A DNA stretch of 64,000 nucleotides from contig NZ_JENB01000024.1 in NCBI RefSeq assembly GCF_000708715.2, positions 1-64,000 of the forward strand, given 5' to 3'. Within the stretch, counting starts at the first letter, position 1. The number at the start of each line of letters is the position of its first letter. The stretch comes from Pseudomonas putida W15Oct28. GTDB taxonomy: Bacteria > Pseudomonadota > Gammaproteobacteria > Pseudomonadales > Pseudomonadaceae. The notes below the pieces were generated by a model, which was not told the DNA's origin, did not search any database, and saw only the letters and a list, made by a program, of their open reading frames with translations. This document shows, piece by piece, positions 38,245 through 48,139 of the stretch. The translations under genes were made by a program, and so were the position numbers.

Positions 38245-39516
38245 TCAGCAGGACCCCTGACCGCGCAGCTGACCGTCGCCGATCACTACGTACTTCTCGC
38301 ACGTCAGGCCTTCGAGGCCGACCGGGCCACGGGCATGCAGCTTGTCGGTGGAAATACCGATTTCCGCACCCAGCCCATACTCGAAACCGTCGGCGAAGCA
38401 GGTCGGGGCGTTGAGCATGACCGACGCCGAGTCGACCTCGGCCATGAACTGGCGGGCTTCACCCTGGTGTTCGCTGATGATCGAGTCGGTGTGGTGCGAG
38501 CCATAGTGGTTGATGTGCTCGATGGCCTGGTCCAGGCCATCGACGACGCGGATCGACAGGATCGCGTCCAGGTACTCGGTGTGCCAGTCGTCTTCAGTGG
38601 CCGGCTTGGCCTCGATCAGCGCGCGGGTGCGCTCGCAGCCCCGCAGCTCCACGCCCTTCTCCTGGAAGCGGCGGGCCATTTCCGGCAGGAAGCGCTCGGC
38701 CACTTGCTGGTCGACCAGCAGGGTTTCCATGGCGCCGCAGATGCCATAACGGTAGGTCTTGGCGTTGAAGGCGACGTTCCAGGCCTTGTCCAGGTCGGCA
38801 TGCTGGCTGACATAGATGTGGCAGATGCCGTCCAGGTGCTTGATGACCGGCACGCGGGCATCGCGGCTGATGCGCTCGATCAGCCCACGGCCGCCACGCG
38901 GCACGATGACGTCAACAAATTGCGGCATGCTGATCAGCGCACCCACGGCTTCGCGGTCGGTAGTCTCGACCACCTGTACCACGGCGGCCGGCAGGCCCGC
39001 TGCGGCCAGGCCACGCTGGATGCAGGTGGCGATGGCGCGGTTGGAGTGAATGGCTTCGGAGCCGCCACGCAGGATGGTCGCGTTACCCGACTTCAGGCAC
39101 AGGCTGGCGGCATCGATGGTCACGTTAGGGCGCGACTCGTAGATGATCCCGATCACCCCCAGCGGCGCGCGCATCTTGCCGACCTGAATACCGGATGGGC
39201 GGTAGCTCAGGTCGCGGATGGCACCGACCGGGTCCGGCAGGCTGGCTACCTGGCGCAGGCCGGTGATCATGCCGTCGATGCGCGCAGGGGTAAGCGCCAG
39301 GCGGTCGAGCAGCGCCGGCTCAAGGCCATTGGCGCGGCCGGCAGCCAGGTCCAGCTCGTTGGCGGCAGTCAGTTCGGCACGGGCAGCATCCAGCGCATCG
39401 GCAGCGGCTTGCAGGGCGCGGTTCTTCTGCGCGGTGCTGGCACGGCCGATCACCCGGGAAGCCTCACGGGCAGCGCGACCCAAACGGGTCATGTAGTCAA
39501 GAACGGACTCAGTCAT
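38245..39516 (-). CDS. proA: Gamma-glutamyl phosphate reductase
   Basis: NADPH-dependent second step of proline synthesis. 423 residues of the aldehyde dehydrogenase superfamily. [20 protein letters not shown] and [11 protein letters not shown] line the cofactor site; the catalytic Cys is in [35 protein letters not shown] closes the protein. The promoter should lie in the gap toward mpg. Confidence 0.97.
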   Translation of the reverse strand: MTESVLDYMTRLGRAAREASRVIGRASTAQKNRALQAAADALDAARAELTAANELDLAAGRANGLEPALLDRLALTPARIDGMITGLRQVASLPDPVGAIRDLSYRPSGIQVGKMRAPLGVIGIIYESRPNVTIDAASLCLKSGNATILRGGSEAIHSNRAIATCIQRGLAAAGLPAAVVQVVETTDREAVGALISMPQFVDVIVPRGGRGLIERISRDARVPVIKHLDGICHIYVSQHADLDKAWNVAFNAKTYRYGICGAMETLLVDQQVAERFLPEMARRFQEKGVELRGCERTRALIEAKPATEDDWHTEYLDAILSIRVVDGLDQAIEHINHYGSHHTDSIISEHQGEARQFMAEVDSASVMLNAPTCFADGFEYGLGAEIGISTDKLHARGPVGLEGLTCEKYVVIGDGQLRGQGSC

Positions 39517-39666
39517 GGGTTCGGTGTCTTGGCGAAGGGGAAATCGGCTGATTATAACTGCCGCGCAGGTGTACGCCCAGCGGCGGGTGGCGGATGGTAG
39601 AAAATGGCAGGGGCAATGTGTAGGAAAGATGTAACCAGGGTTATCGAAATTTCTTTCTCCTGTTGC

Positions 39667-39759
39667 GGCCCTTTCGCGGGCGCGCCCGCTCCCACAGGGA
39701 TTTCACAAGGCCTGGGGCTATGCAGTACCTGTGGGAGCGGGCATGCCCGCGAAGAGGCC
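39667..39759. repeat. REPIN, class 1, in the proA–mpg gap
   Basis: Inverted CTTTCGCGGGCGCGCCCGCTCCCACAGG units. The 328-bp divergent gap around it (39517–39844) holds nothing else that I can identify besides presumptive promoters. Confidence 0.9.
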
Positions 39760-39844
39760 GGCACTGCCAAGATCACACTCGATTCAGCCTCGATTAAGCC
39801 ATTCATTGCTATCATCCCCGCCTCCCCAGCCACGAACTGCCCGC

Positions 39845-40513
39845 ATGCCAGCCCTGCCCGACCGCTTTTTCGACCGTGATGCCCAGACCTTGGCCAAGGC
39901 CCTGCTGGGCAAGGTAATCCGCCATCGCCACGGCGACCTGTGGCTGGCTGCGCGCATCATCGAGACCGAGGCCTACTACCTCACCGACAAAGGCAGCCAC
40001 GCCTCGCTCGGCTTCACCGAAAAGCGCAAGGCGCTGTTCCTCGATGGCGGGCACATCTACATGTACTACGCCCGTGGCGGCGACTCGCTGAACTTCAGTG
40101 CCCATGGCCCAGGTAACGCGGTGCTGATCAAGTCTGCCTATCCTTGGCAGGACGCCCGCTCAGGCCCGAACAGCCTGGCGCAGATGCAGTTGAACAACCC
40201 CGACGCCAGCGGCAGGCTGCGCCCGGATGAGCGCCTGTGCGCCGGCCAGACCCTGCTGTGCCGGGCCCTGGGCCTGAAAGTGCCCCACTGGGACGCCCAG
40301 CGCTTCGACGCCGAGCGGCTGTACGTGGAGGATTGCGGCAATGCTGTACCTCGGGTGATCCAGGCCGCGCGGCTGGGCATCCCGCACGGGCGCGACGAGC
40401 ACCTGCCCTACCGCTTCGTCGACGCCGAGTACGCCCGTTTCTGCACGCGGAACCCGTTACGTCGCGGCCAAGTCGAAGGCCGTGACTTCTTCATTCTCGA
40501 ACAAGGAAGCTGA
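39845..40513 (+). CDS. mpg: DNA-3-methyladenine glycosylase (Mpg/AAG type)
   Basis: Excises alkylated purines. 222 residues of the mammalian-type AAG family, not the TagA/AlkA types. LAKALLGKVI, RIIETEAY (catalytic Glu), HASLGFTEKRKALF, GHIYMYYARGGDSLNFSA and a GNAVLIKSAYP segment are in family order. Start at MPALPDRFFD. With AidB elsewhere in the window there are two alkylation-linked genes, but they are 34 kb apart. Confidence 0.92.
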   Translation: MPALPDRFFDRDAQTLAKALLGKVIRHRHGDLWLAARIIETEAYYLTDKGSHASLGFTEKRKALFLDGGHIYMYYARGGDSLNFSAHGPGNAVLIKSAYPWQDARSGPNSLAQMQLNNPDASGRLRPDERLCAGQTLLCRALGLKVPHWDAQRFDAERLYVEDCGNAVPRVIQAARLGIPHGRDEHLPYRFVDAEYARFCTRNPLRRGQVEGRDFFILEQGS

Positions 40514-40515
40514 AC

Positions 40516-41832
40516 ATGGGCCAATGGCTCGACAGCCTGACCGGCTGGCTCAGCGCCAACCCGCAGTGGCTTGGCGTGGCGATATTTCTGGTGGCCTGCG
40601 TCGAATGCCTGGCCATTGCCGGCATCATCGTGCCTGGCACCGTGCTGCTGTTCGCCGTCGCGGTACTGGCCGGCAGCGGTGCCTTCAGCCTGGGCGAAAC
40701 CCTGCTACTGGGTTTTCTCGGCGGCTTGCTGGGCGATGTCGTGTCGTACACGGTGGGCAAGTACTTCCACCAGAATATCCGGCGCCTGCCACTGCTACGC
40801 CATCACCCTGAGTGGATCGGCAGCGCCGAAACCTACTTTCAGCGTTACGGCATTGCCAGCCTGCTGGTGGGGCGCTTCATCGGCCCTTTGCGGCCAATGC
40901 TGCCAATGGTCGCCGGCATGTTCGACATGCCCCTGCCGCGCTTCATCGCCGTCAGCCTTGTAGCCGGGGCCGGCTGGTCGGTCGCCTACCTGCTGCCAGG
41001 CTGGGCTACCGGCGCGGCCATGCGCCTGCCGCTGCCGGAGGGCTTCTGGCTGGATGCCGGCATCATCGCCGGCACCTTGGCCGTACTGATCGGCCTGAGC
41101 CTGAACAGCAGCCTGCGTGACCAACGCCACGGCACCCGGCTGGTCGCCGGCCTGAGCTTCATCGCCCTGGCCGGGATATTCCTCGGCTGGCCGTACCTGC
41201 ACGAATTCGACCAGGGGGTGATGACGCTGGTGCAGGAGCACCGCAGCCAGGTCATCGATGGCGCCGTGGTGCTGGTGACCCGACTGGGTGATTTTCGTAC
41301 CCAACTGTTTCTTGGCGGGCTGCTGACCGGCCTGTTGCTGCTTGCCCGCCAGTGGCGGCACGCATTTTTTGCTGCGGGCGCGCTGATGGGCACGGCGATC
41401 GCCAACGGTACGCTGAAATGGCTGTTCGCCCGGGCACGGCCGGAAGTGCTGACCGACCCGCTGACCAGCTACAGCATGCCCAGCGGGCACAGCTCGGCGT
41501 CGTTTGCGTTCTTCCTGGTGATGGCAGTGCTGGCAGGGCGCGGACAGCCACCACGAATGCGCCTGACCTGGGTGATGCTGGGTTGTATTCCGGCGCTGTC
41601 GATTGCCCTGTCACGGGTTTACCTGGGCGCACACTGGCCAACCGACATCCTCGCCGGGGCGCTGCTGGCGTGCTGTGTGTGTGCGCTTAGCCTGGCAGTG
41701 GTGCAGCGTAAGCAGACGCTGCCGGCCTTGCCGCAGCGTGCGTGGTGGCTGGTGTTGCCGGCATGTATTGCGCTGCTGGCGTTCTTTGCCATGCATGCGC
41801 TGCCTCAGGCTTTGCTCCGGTACCAATATTGA
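40516..41832 (+). CDS. DedA–PAP2 phosphatase fusion membrane protein
   Basis: 438 residues in two membrane modules. Residues 1–200 are DedA/SNARE-associated (GIIVPGTVLLFAVAVLAG, GFLGGLLGDVVSYTVGKY, RFIGPLRPMLPMVAGMF), the family of undecaprenyl-phosphate/phosphatidylethanolamine transporters. Residues about 220–430 are a PAP2 phosphatase with KWLFARARPE, MPSGHSSASF and SRVYLGAHWPTD, all catalytic residues present. A role in recycling undecaprenyl pyrophosphate or lipid phosphates is likely from the pairing but not shown. Two bases after mpg, so co-transcribed. Confidence 0.92.
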   Translation: MGQWLDSLTGWLSANPQWLGVAIFLVACVECLAIAGIIVPGTVLLFAVAVLAGSGAFSLGETLLLGFLGGLLGDVVSYTVGKYFHQNIRRLPLLRHHPEWIGSAETYFQRYGIASLLVGRFIGPLRPMLPMVAGMFDMPLPRFIAVSLVAGAGWSVAYLLPGWATGAAMRLPLPEGFWLDAGIIAGTLAVLIGLSLNSSLRDQRHGTRLVAGLSFIALAGIFLGWPYLHEFDQGVMTLVQEHRSQVIDGAVVLVTRLGDFRTQLFLGGLLTGLLLLARQWRHAFFAAGALMGTAIANGTLKWLFARARPEVLTDPLTSYSMPSGHSSASFAFFLVMAVLAGRGQPPRMRLTWVMLGCIPALSIALSRVYLGAHWPTDILAGALLACCVCALSLAVVQRKQTLPALPQRAWWLVLPACIALLAFFAMHALPQALLRYQY

Positions 41833-41871
41833 TGTCGCCTGCCCCAAACGGGCATCACGATCCGTGTAGGA

Positions 41872-41981
41872 GCGGCCTTGCGTCGCGATGGGCCGCACAG
41901 CGGCCCCGACAATTTGTGCAGCGCTGCTGAAATTATGGGGCTGCTTTGCAGCCCATCGCGACACAAGGCCGCTCCTACAAA
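41872..41981. repeat. REPIN, class 2
   Basis: TGTAGGAGCGGCCTTGCGTCGCGATGGGC and inverted partner, between the convergent DedA–PAP2 and LON-domain genes. Confidence 0.9.
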
Positions 41982-42006
41982 AGCCGTGCGGAATGCAGGT
42001 AAGCCA

Positions 42007-42597
42007 TCAGGCAAACAGCTCACCCTGAATCCGCTCCAGCAATTTCTGGATCTCGCCCAACCGCTGCTGCGGCGAGTCGAGGGTCAGCAGGTCCAGCTTG
42101 TCTTCTTCCATGAACGGCAGCAGGTACGCCAGCTGATTGGCCAGTGCCTGGCGCCCGTCCACCGGGCGCGGCATGTCCAGCGCCTCGACCATCGGGTGCT
42201 CGCCTAGCGCCACCAGCAGCGCCAGCAGGTCGTCATCGGCCTCGAGCAACGGGCTGTCCGCCTGCTCCGGTAGCCATTGCACCTGCCCCACCAGCAACTG
42301 GTCCTTCTGCACCTCGGTGCTTTCCAGGTTGAAGCGCCGTACGCCTTCGACGCGAATACCCAGCAAACCGTTATCCTGCTGCACGAAGTCGCGGATCACC
42401 GCTTCGCAACCGATCGACGCGACCATTGGTGGCGCCTTGCCAACCTGCTCGCCCTCCAGGATGCAGACCACCCCAAAGCCTTCGCCCTGCTTCATGCAGC
42501 GCCCGATCATGTCCAGGTAGCGTGCCTCGAAAATCTGCAAATCGAGAAAGCAACCCGGGAACAGCACGGTATTGAGCGGAAACAGCGGTAGTGTCAT
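42007..42597 (-). CDS. LON substrate-binding-domain protein
   Basis: 196 residues consisting only of the N-terminal Lon domain (LPLFPLNTVLFPGCFLDLQIFEARYLDMI, then GVVCILEG). There is no ATPase or protease part. Such stand-alone PUA-like proteins are widespread in proteobacteria; their partner is unknown. GAGG seven bases before the ATG supports this start over the GTG directly upstream. Last gene of the LrgA–LrgB–LON set. Confidence 0.9.
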   Translation of the reverse strand: MTLPLFPLNTVLFPGCFLDLQIFEARYLDMIGRCMKQGEGFGVVCILEGEQVGKAPPMVASIGCEAVIRDFVQQDNGLLGIRVEGVRRFNLESTEVQKDQLLVGQVQWLPEQADSPLLEADDDLLALLVALGEHPMVEALDMPRPVDGRQALANQLAYLLPFMEEDKLDLLTLDSPQQRLGEIQKLLERIQGELFA

Positions 42598-42606
42598 CAC
42601 AATTCC

Positions 42607-43323
42607 TCAAGCCACCAGGCTGACTGCCAGCGGCAGGAACACTGCCGTGGCTACCCCCATCAAGCTCATCGCCAGCGCGGCAAAAGCGCCGCATTCGTCA
42701 CCTTCCTGCAGGGCGACCGAAGTACCCACCGCATGCGCGGTCACACCCAGCGACATGCCGCGCGCCTCCGGGCTGTGCACGCCAAAGCGACTCAGCAGCG
42801 CCGGGCCGAAGATCGCGCCGATCACCCCGGTGATCAGTACGAACACTGCCGCCAGGGCCGCCACACCGCCAATCTGCTCTGCCACCAGCATGGCGATTGG
42901 CGAGGTCACCGACTTGGGTGCCATGGTCATCAGGATCATGTGTTCTGCACCGAACCACCAGCCTAGCAACAGGCAGCAGAGCGTGGCGAACAGGCCCCCG
43001 ATTACCAGCGTAGTAAATGTGGGCCAGAACAGCTGCCGGATACGCCGCAAGTTGAGATAGAGCGGCACAGCCAGCGCCACGGTGGCGGGGCCCAGCAGGA
43101 TGTTCATGATTTCGGTGCTCTTGCGGTACTCGCTGTACTCGATGCCGCACAGCAGCAGCACGCCGATTACCAGCAACATCGACACCAATACCGGCTGCAG
43201 GAAGATCCAGCGGGTTTTCTCGTAGGCCGCCAGCACCACCTGGTACGCACCGAGCGTGATACCGATACCGAACAAAGGATGGTGCACCACGGCATCCAGC
43301 GCGCCTTGCCAATCGAGCATCAT
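42607..43323 (-). CDS. lrgB: LrgB/CidB family membrane protein
   Basis: 238 residues, about six membrane helices. AGLNKVSP-like diagnostic regions appear as MTMAPKSVTSPIAMLVAEQIGG and SLGVTAHAVGTSVALQEGDECGAFAALAM. Partner of the LrgA/CidA holin-like protein encoded just upstream with a four-base overlap. The pair affects murein hydrolase export, autolysis or metabolite transport in other bacteria. Confidence 0.93.
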   Translation of the reverse strand: MMLDWQGALDAVVHHPLFGIGITLGAYQVVLAAYEKTRWIFLQPVLVSMLLVIGVLLLCGIEYSEYRKSTEIMNILLGPATVALAVPLYLNLRRIRQLFWPTFTTLVIGGLFATLCCLLLGWWFGAEHMILMTMAPKSVTSPIAMLVAEQIGGVAALAAVFVLITGVIGAIFGPALLSRFGVHSPEARGMSLGVTAHAVGTSVALQEGDECGAFAALAMSLMGVATAVFLPLAVSLVA

Positions 43324-43682
43324 GGCTGCTCCTCGCGCTTGCCCTGGCGATGGATGAGTTTTTGCATCAGCACACCGACAAACACCAGCGTCACCAGGCA
43401 GGAAATCAGCAGGGCACCAGCAATCGCCCAGAAGTCGGCGGCGATGTCCTTGGCGTATACCATCACCCCCACTGCCGGCGGCACCAGCAACAGCGGCAGG
43501 TAGCGCAGCAGGCTGCTGGCCGCCTCGTTCAGCGGCTTGCCCACCTCACCGCGGGCCATGAGGAAGAACAACAGCAGCACCAGGCCGATGATCGGCCCCG
43601 GCAGAAACGGCACCAACAGGTGATTGATCGCCGTCCCCAGCAGCTGGAACAGGACCAGCCAGGTCAAACCACGCAACAGCAT
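43320..43682 (-). CDS. lrgA: LrgA/CidA family holin-like protein
   Basis: 120 residues, four membrane helices (LTWLVLFQLLGTAI, LPGPIIGLVLLLFFLM, LLRYLPLLLVPPAVGVMVY, ALLISCLVTLVFVGVLMQ) and a basic tail, the CidA/LrgA pattern. Two ATGs are in frame. I chose the second because GAGGGAG lies six bases before it. Overlaps lrgB, so they are translated together. Confidence 0.92.
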   Translation of the reverse strand: MLLRGLTWLVLFQLLGTAINHLLVPFLPGPIIGLVLLLFFLMARGEVGKPLNEAASSLLRYLPLLLVPPAVGVMVYAKDIAADFWAIAGALLISCLVTLVFVGVLMQKLIHRQGKREEQP

Positions 43683-43825
43683 AAGCATCTCCCTCGGGCA
43701 TGGCCGCCATTATAAGCACGCACAGCTATATACCGATATTCGCCGAAAAGCAGACAACTTGACTGAAACGGTTCGCCGTGCTGATCTTGCACTTTCGTAC
43801 CAACTGACAACCTGGAGAGTCCGCG

Positions 43826-44281
43826 ATGCCCTATGTACCGGTTACAGAGCTTTCGCAATACGTTGGTAAGGAACTGGGCCGCTCCGCCTGGCTGAAAATC
43901 GACCAGCAGCGCATCAACCTGTTCGCCGAGGCGACGGGCGATTTCCAATACATCCATGTCGACCCTGAAAAGGCGGCGAAAACCCCGTTTGGCGGCACGA
44001 TCGCCCACGGCTTCCTGACATTGTCACTGATCCCCAAGCTGATCGAGGACATCCTGGTCCTGCCAGAAGGGCTGAAGATGGTGGTGAACTACGGACTGGA
44101 CAGCGTGCGGTTCATCCAGCCGGTCAAGGTCGACAGCCAGGTCAGGCTGAAGGTGGACCTGGCCGAGGTGGTGGAGAAGAAGCCGGGGCAATGGTTGCTC
44201 AAGGCGATTGCCACGCTGGAGATCGAAGGGGAAGAGAAGCCTGCTTATATAGCTGAGTCGCTGTCGCTCTGTTTCGTCTGA
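43826..44281 (+). CDS. MaoC-like hydratase
   Basis: 151 residues, single hot-dog domain. The hydratase-2 signature is clear: INLFAEATGDFQYIHVDPEKAAKTPFGGTIAHGFLTLSL, holding the catalytic Asp and His. It probably hydrates (R)-enoyl-CoA and could feed polyhydroxyalkanoate monomers, but substrate is not readable. Monocistronic; GGAGAG precedes the ATG. Confidence 0.9.
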   Translation: MPYVPVTELSQYVGKELGRSAWLKIDQQRINLFAEATGDFQYIHVDPEKAAKTPFGGTIAHGFLTLSLIPKLIEDILVLPEGLKMVVNYGLDSVRFIQPVKVDSQVRLKVDLAEVVEKKPGQWLLKAIATLEIEGEEKPAYIAESLSLCFV

Positions 44282-44296
44282 TACACCACGATCTCT

Positions 44297-44411
44297 ATGG
44301 GAGCGGCCTTGCGTCGCGATTGGGCTGCGGAGCAGCCCCAGGTCTCTGCACCCTGCCGAAATTGCCGGGGCCGCTCCGCGGCCCTTTCGCGACACAAGGC
44401 CGCTCCCACAG
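44297..44411. repeat. REPIN, class 2
   Basis: Inverted GGGAGCGGCCTTGCGTCGCGA units after the MaoC gene. With the MITE that follows it fills most of the 390-bp gap before prmA. Confidence 0.9.
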
Positions 44412-44479
44412 GGTCCATCTCTGGTCTTCTCTACAAACCCCCCGCACTCGCGTAAACTGCCAGCCTTCGCGCAGCCTAG

Positions 44480-44633
44480 GGTTTGTACGAAAAGTCGCCG
44501 AGCGGCGATCAGGCAAGGCGAAAACAGGCGAGGAACGGTCGGAGTCGCGCTCGACTTTACGGGTTGTAAATGAGCATTCCGAGCCTGTTTTCAACGCAGC
44601 ATGATCGTCGCGCAGGCACTTTTTGTACAAAGC
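44480..44633. mobile_element. 154-bp MITE with CTAG target duplication (IS5-like ends)
   Basis: The ends are inverted repeats GGTTTGTACGAAAAGTC and (complement of right end) GCTTTGTACAAAAAGTG, identical at 14 of 17 positions. CTAG flanks both sides (44476–44479 and 44634–44637), the 4-bp YTAR duplication type known from the IS5 group. Internally the element is a loose palindrome (GCGAAAACAGGCGAGGAA against TTCCGAGCCTGTTTTCAACGC) and encodes no protein. It ends 38 bp before the prmA ATG and so replaces part of that gene's upstream region. Confidence 0.75.
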
Positions 44634-44671
44634 CTAGGGCTGCCCCTGTCGATTTACCAAAGGTGCCCGCC

Positions 44672-45550
44672 ATGCCCTGGCTGCAAGTACGCCTGGCCAT
44701 CAGCCCGGAACAAGCCGAAACCTACGAAGATGCCCTGCTCGAAGTAGGCGCCGTCTCGGTCACGTTCATGGACGCCGAAGATCAACCGATCTTCGAGCCA
44801 GACCTCAACACCACCCCGCTGTGGTCGCACACCCACCTGCTGGCACTGTTCGAGGCCGATGCCGAGCCTGAGCAGGTGTTTGCCCACCTGCGCCTGCTGA
44901 CCGGCGCCGAGCTGCCACAGCACCAGGCCGAGGTGATCGAGGACCAGGACTGGGAGCGCAGCTGGATGGACAACTTCCAGCCCATGCGTTTCGGCCGCCG
45001 CCTGTGGATCGTGCCAAGCTGGCACGAGGCCCCGGAAAAGGACGCCGTCAACCTGCTGCTGGACCCGGGCCTGGCCTTCGGCACCGGCACCCACCCGACC
45101 ACCGCCCTGTGCCTGGAATGGCTCGACGGCCAGCAACTCGAAGGTACCCAGGTGCTGGACTTCGGCTGCGGTTCGGGCATCCTGGCCATCGCCTCGCTGC
45201 TGCTGGGGGCCCGTGAAGCGGTCGGTACCGACATCGACGTGCAGGCCATCGAGGCTTCTCGCGACAATGCCCAGCGCAACGGCATCGCCGATGAAAAGCT
45301 GGCGCTTTACCTGCCCGAGCACATGCCGGCCATGCAGGCCGACGTGCTGGTCGCCAACATCCTCGCAGGCCCCCTGGTGTCGCTGGCGCCGCAGTTGTCC
45401 GGCCTGGTTCGCCCAGGTGGCCTGCTGGCGCTGTCCGGCATTCTGGCCGAACAGGGCGAGGACGTGGCTGCGGCCTACGCCGCCGACTTCGAGCTGGACC
45501 CGATCGTCGTCCGCGACGGCTGGGTGCGCATCAGTGGTCGCCGCCGCTAA
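44672..45550 (+). CDS. prmA: Ribosomal protein L11 methyltransferase
   Basis: 292 residues. N-terminal L11-recognition domain ([42 protein letters not shown]) and a Rossmann methyltransferase with [15 protein letters not shown] and motif [14 protein letters not shown]. It trimethylates ribosomal protein L11. Start at MPWLQV; an in-frame ATG farther upstream lies within the MITE and is not used by the family. Confidence 0.96.
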   Translation: MPWLQVRLAISPEQAETYEDALLEVGAVSVTFMDAEDQPIFEPDLNTTPLWSHTHLLALFEADAEPEQVFAHLRLLTGAELPQHQAEVIEDQDWERSWMDNFQPMRFGRRLWIVPSWHEAPEKDAVNLLLDPGLAFGTGTHPTTALCLEWLDGQQLEGTQVLDFGCGSGILAIASLLLGAREAVGTDIDVQAIEASRDNAQRNGIADEKLALYLPEHMPAMQADVLVANILAGPLVSLAPQLSGLVRPGGLLALSGILAEQGEDVAAAYAADFELDPIVVRDGWVRISGRRR

Positions 45551-45592
45551 GCGGGCCTAGAATATCTTTCTGCACAGCTCCCGGATTGCCGC

Positions 45593-46951
45593 ATGACCGA
45601 CAGTTTCGTCACCCAGTGCCCGCATTGCCAGACCAGCTTTCGCGTCACCCACCACCAGTTGAGCGTGGCCCGCGGCGTGGTGCGCTGCGGCCATTGCCTG
45701 CAGGTGTTCAATGCCGCCAAGCAACTGCTGGAGCAGAACCGTGCCAGCGAACCTGAGGTACCGGTACCGGTGCCTGTGCCTGCGGCGCCTGCCGAGCCAG
45801 TGGCAGAGCCGGCGATTACGCCCGAGCCTGTCACCCGCGAGCGCAGCATCACGCCTGACGAGGACTGGGCGCTGACCGCCCAGGCGCTGGACGCACTCGA
45901 CCTCGACCAGGAACTGGCACGCCTGGAGCGCCGCGGCCAACCGGCCCCGGCACGCCCCGCCAACCTGGATGACGGGCTGCAGGCGCGGCGTGACGAACTG
46001 CACCCGGACGAGCATGCGGACGACCTGTTCGGCAACGCCACCGATGAGCCTTTCGAGCCGCAAACGCCAGCAGAACCTGCCCCGGTGCTGCTGGCGCCAG
46101 AACCCCTGGAGCTGGACCTGGAGCCTGCACCCGGTGAGCGCACCGAGCCGACCCTGGGCAGTAACCTTGACCTGGGCATCGATGACGAGCCGCCCGTACA
46201 CCGCGCAGCCGAAATCGACGACCAGCCCACATTCAGCGAAGCGCTACGCGCCAGCGATGACGAAATCCCGGAAAAAGGCCTGAGCGCCCGCGACGATGAA
46301 CCGCTGGCGCTGCACCTGTCGGCGCGCGACGGCGAGCCTGTCGAGCCGCTGCCGGGTGAGCGCCTGGAGCCAGGCCTTGCCAGCAAGCCCGAGCGCACGG
46401 CGCGCAAGGAACCGCTGGTCGATGTGGTTGACGACCCGCTGCAGCTGGGCTGGGAAAAACCCGCGCCCAACTGGGGCAAGCGCCTGCTGTGGGGCTTCCT
46501 GACCCTGCTGGCCGCTGGCCTGCTGGCGTTCCAGTATGTGTGGTTCCACTTCGACGAAATGGCCCGCCAGGACCAGTACCGGCCGATCTTCCAGCAAATC
46601 TGCCCGATTATCGGGTGCCAGGTACCGACCCGCGTCGATATCGCAAGAATCAAGAGCAGCAACCTGGTGGTGCGCAGCCACCCGGACTTCAAAGGCGCAC
46701 TGATCGTCGATGCGATCATCTACAACCGTGCGCCGTTCGCCCAGCCGTTCCCGCTGCTGGAACTGCGCTTTGCCGACCTCAATGGCCAGCTGATCGCCAG
46801 CCGGCGCTTCAAGCCCAGCGAGTACCTGTCTGGCGAGTTGGCCGGGCGTGGCGACATGCCAAGCCAGACGCCGATCCATATCGCCCTGGACATCCTCGAC
46901 CCGGGGCCGAAGGCCGTGAACTACAGCCTCAGCTTCCGTTCGCCGGAGTAA
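45593..46951 (+). CDS. Zinc-ribbon (MJ0042) and DUF3426 membrane protein
   Basis: 452 residues. Residues 7–41 form an MJ0042-type zinc ribbon with two CxxC knuckles (CPHC and CGHC). Residues 50–290 are acidic, Pro/Glu-rich and low in complexity, with repeated SARD-(D/G)-EP and EPLELDLEP phrases. A membrane helix (about 293–313, LLWGFLTLLAAGLLAFQYVWF) leads to the DUF3426 domain in the periplasm. Function unknown. The protein is long because of the acidic linker. Sits between prmA and dusB as in other pseudomonads. Confidence 0.88.
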   Translation: MTDSFVTQCPHCQTSFRVTHHQLSVARGVVRCGHCLQVFNAAKQLLEQNRASEPEVPVPVPVPAAPAEPVAEPAITPEPVTRERSITPDEDWALTAQALDALDLDQELARLERRGQPAPARPANLDDGLQARRDELHPDEHADDLFGNATDEPFEPQTPAEPAPVLLAPEPLELDLEPAPGERTEPTLGSNLDLGIDDEPPVHRAAEIDDQPTFSEALRASDDEIPEKGLSARDDEPLALHLSARDGEPVEPLPGERLEPGLASKPERTARKEPLVDVVDDPLQLGWEKPAPNWGKRLLWGFLTLLAAGLLAFQYVWFHFDEMARQDQYRPIFQQICPIIGCQVPTRVDIARIKSSNLVVRSHPDFKGALIVDAIIYNRAPFAQPFPLLELRFADLNGQLIASRRFKPSEYLSGELAGRGDMPSQTPIHIALDILDPGPKAVNYSLSFRSPE

Positions 46952-46964
46952 GCAGCAGGCCTGC

Positions 46965-46985
46965 CGGGGGCGCATTGCGCCCCCG
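46965..46985 (+). terminator. GC-rich hairpin after the DUF3426 gene
   Basis: CGGGGGCGC-ATT-GCGCCCCCG, a perfect 9-bp stem 13 bases after the stop codon. T tract absent, so terminator activity is uncertain. Confidence 0.5.
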
Positions 46986-47125
46986 AGCCCTCACGCATAC
47001 CAAATGTCATAAGCCGACAACTGTTCAGATTTTATCCAAATCCATCTTTATCCGGTCACCGAGAGCGGGTATCATGCCCACCCTTTTTCGAACTCCAAGA
47101 TTCGGCCCCACAACAGGGATCACCT

Positions 47126-48139
47126 ATGTCGGCGGTACGCATCGGCCCATACACACTACGTAACAACCTGATCCTCGCGCCCATGGCCGGGGTCACGGAC
47201 CAGCCTTTCCGTACACTTTGCAAGCGCCTGGGCGCGGGCATGGTGGTGTCGGAAATGGTCTCCAGCGACATGAGCCTGTGGAACAGCCGCAAGTCGAGCC
47301 TGCGCCGCATCCATGAAGGTGATCCCGAGCCACGCTCGGTGCAGATCGCCGGTGGTGATGCGCAGATGATGGCTGCGGCAGCAAAGGCCAACGTCGAAGC
47401 GGGTGCCCAGATCATCGACATCAACATGGGCTGCCCGGCAAAAAAAGTCTGCAACAAAGCTGCAGGCTCTGCTTTATTGAGAGATGAAGCCTTGGTCAGC
47501 GAGATCCTCCACGCCGTGGTCGGCGCTGTGGACGTCCCGGTGACCCTGAAGATCCGCACCGGTTGGGACCGGGCAAACAAGAACGGCCTGAACGTGGCGA
47601 AGATCGCCGAACAGGCCGGCATCCAGGCGCTGGCGGTGCATGGCCGCACACGCGCCGACCTGTACACCGGCGAAGCCGAATACGACACCATCGCGGCCAT
47701 CAAGCAAGCGGTGTCTATCCCGGTCTTTGCCAATGGCGATATCACCTCGCCAGAAAAGGCCCGGGCGGTGCTGGATGCCACCGGGGTCGACGGCCTGTTG
47801 ATCGGCCGGGCTGCCCAGGGGCGGCCATGGATCTTTCGCGAGATCGAGCATTACCTGCGCACTGGCGAATACCTGCCAGCGCCGCAACTGGACGAAGTGG
47901 AACGCATCCTGCTGGAGCACCTGGCCGCGTTGCATGCCTTTTATGGCGATGTGATGGGCGTACGTATCGCCCGCAAGCACGTTGGCTGGTACCTGGCAAC
48001 ACGACCCGGCGGCAAGGAGTTTCGCTCCCGGTTCAACGCTTTGGAAGACACACAAGCGCAGTGCGCCAACGTTCGCGCGTTTTTCAGTGAACGTCGACAG
48101 AGCCTTGAGACAGAGGACGGACAAGGGGTGGCCGCATGA
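47126..48139 (+). CDS. dusB: tRNA-dihydrouridine synthase B
   Basis: 337 residues, FMN-dependent TIM barrel. [35 protein letters not shown] (catalytic Cys) and [16 protein letters not shown] with [12 protein letters not shown] are in order. It reduces specific uridines in tRNA D-loops. fis follows with a 4-bp overlap; dusB–fis is the conserved operon and its upstream region (46986–47125) should hold the growth-phase-controlled fis promoter. Confidence 0.95.
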   Translation: MSAVRIGPYTLRNNLILAPMAGVTDQPFRTLCKRLGAGMVVSEMVSSDMSLWNSRKSSLRRIHEGDPEPRSVQIAGGDAQMMAAAAKANVEAGAQIIDINMGCPAKKVCNKAAGSALLRDEALVSEILHAVVGAVDVPVTLKIRTGWDRANKNGLNVAKIAEQAGIQALAVHGRTRADLYTGEAEYDTIAAIKQAVSIPVFANGDITSPEKARAVLDATGVDGLLIGRAAQGRPWIFREIEHYLRTGEYLPAPQLDEVERILLEHLAALHAFYGDVMGVRIARKHVGWYLATRPGGKEFRSRFNALEDTQAQCANVRAFFSERRQSLETEDGQGVAA

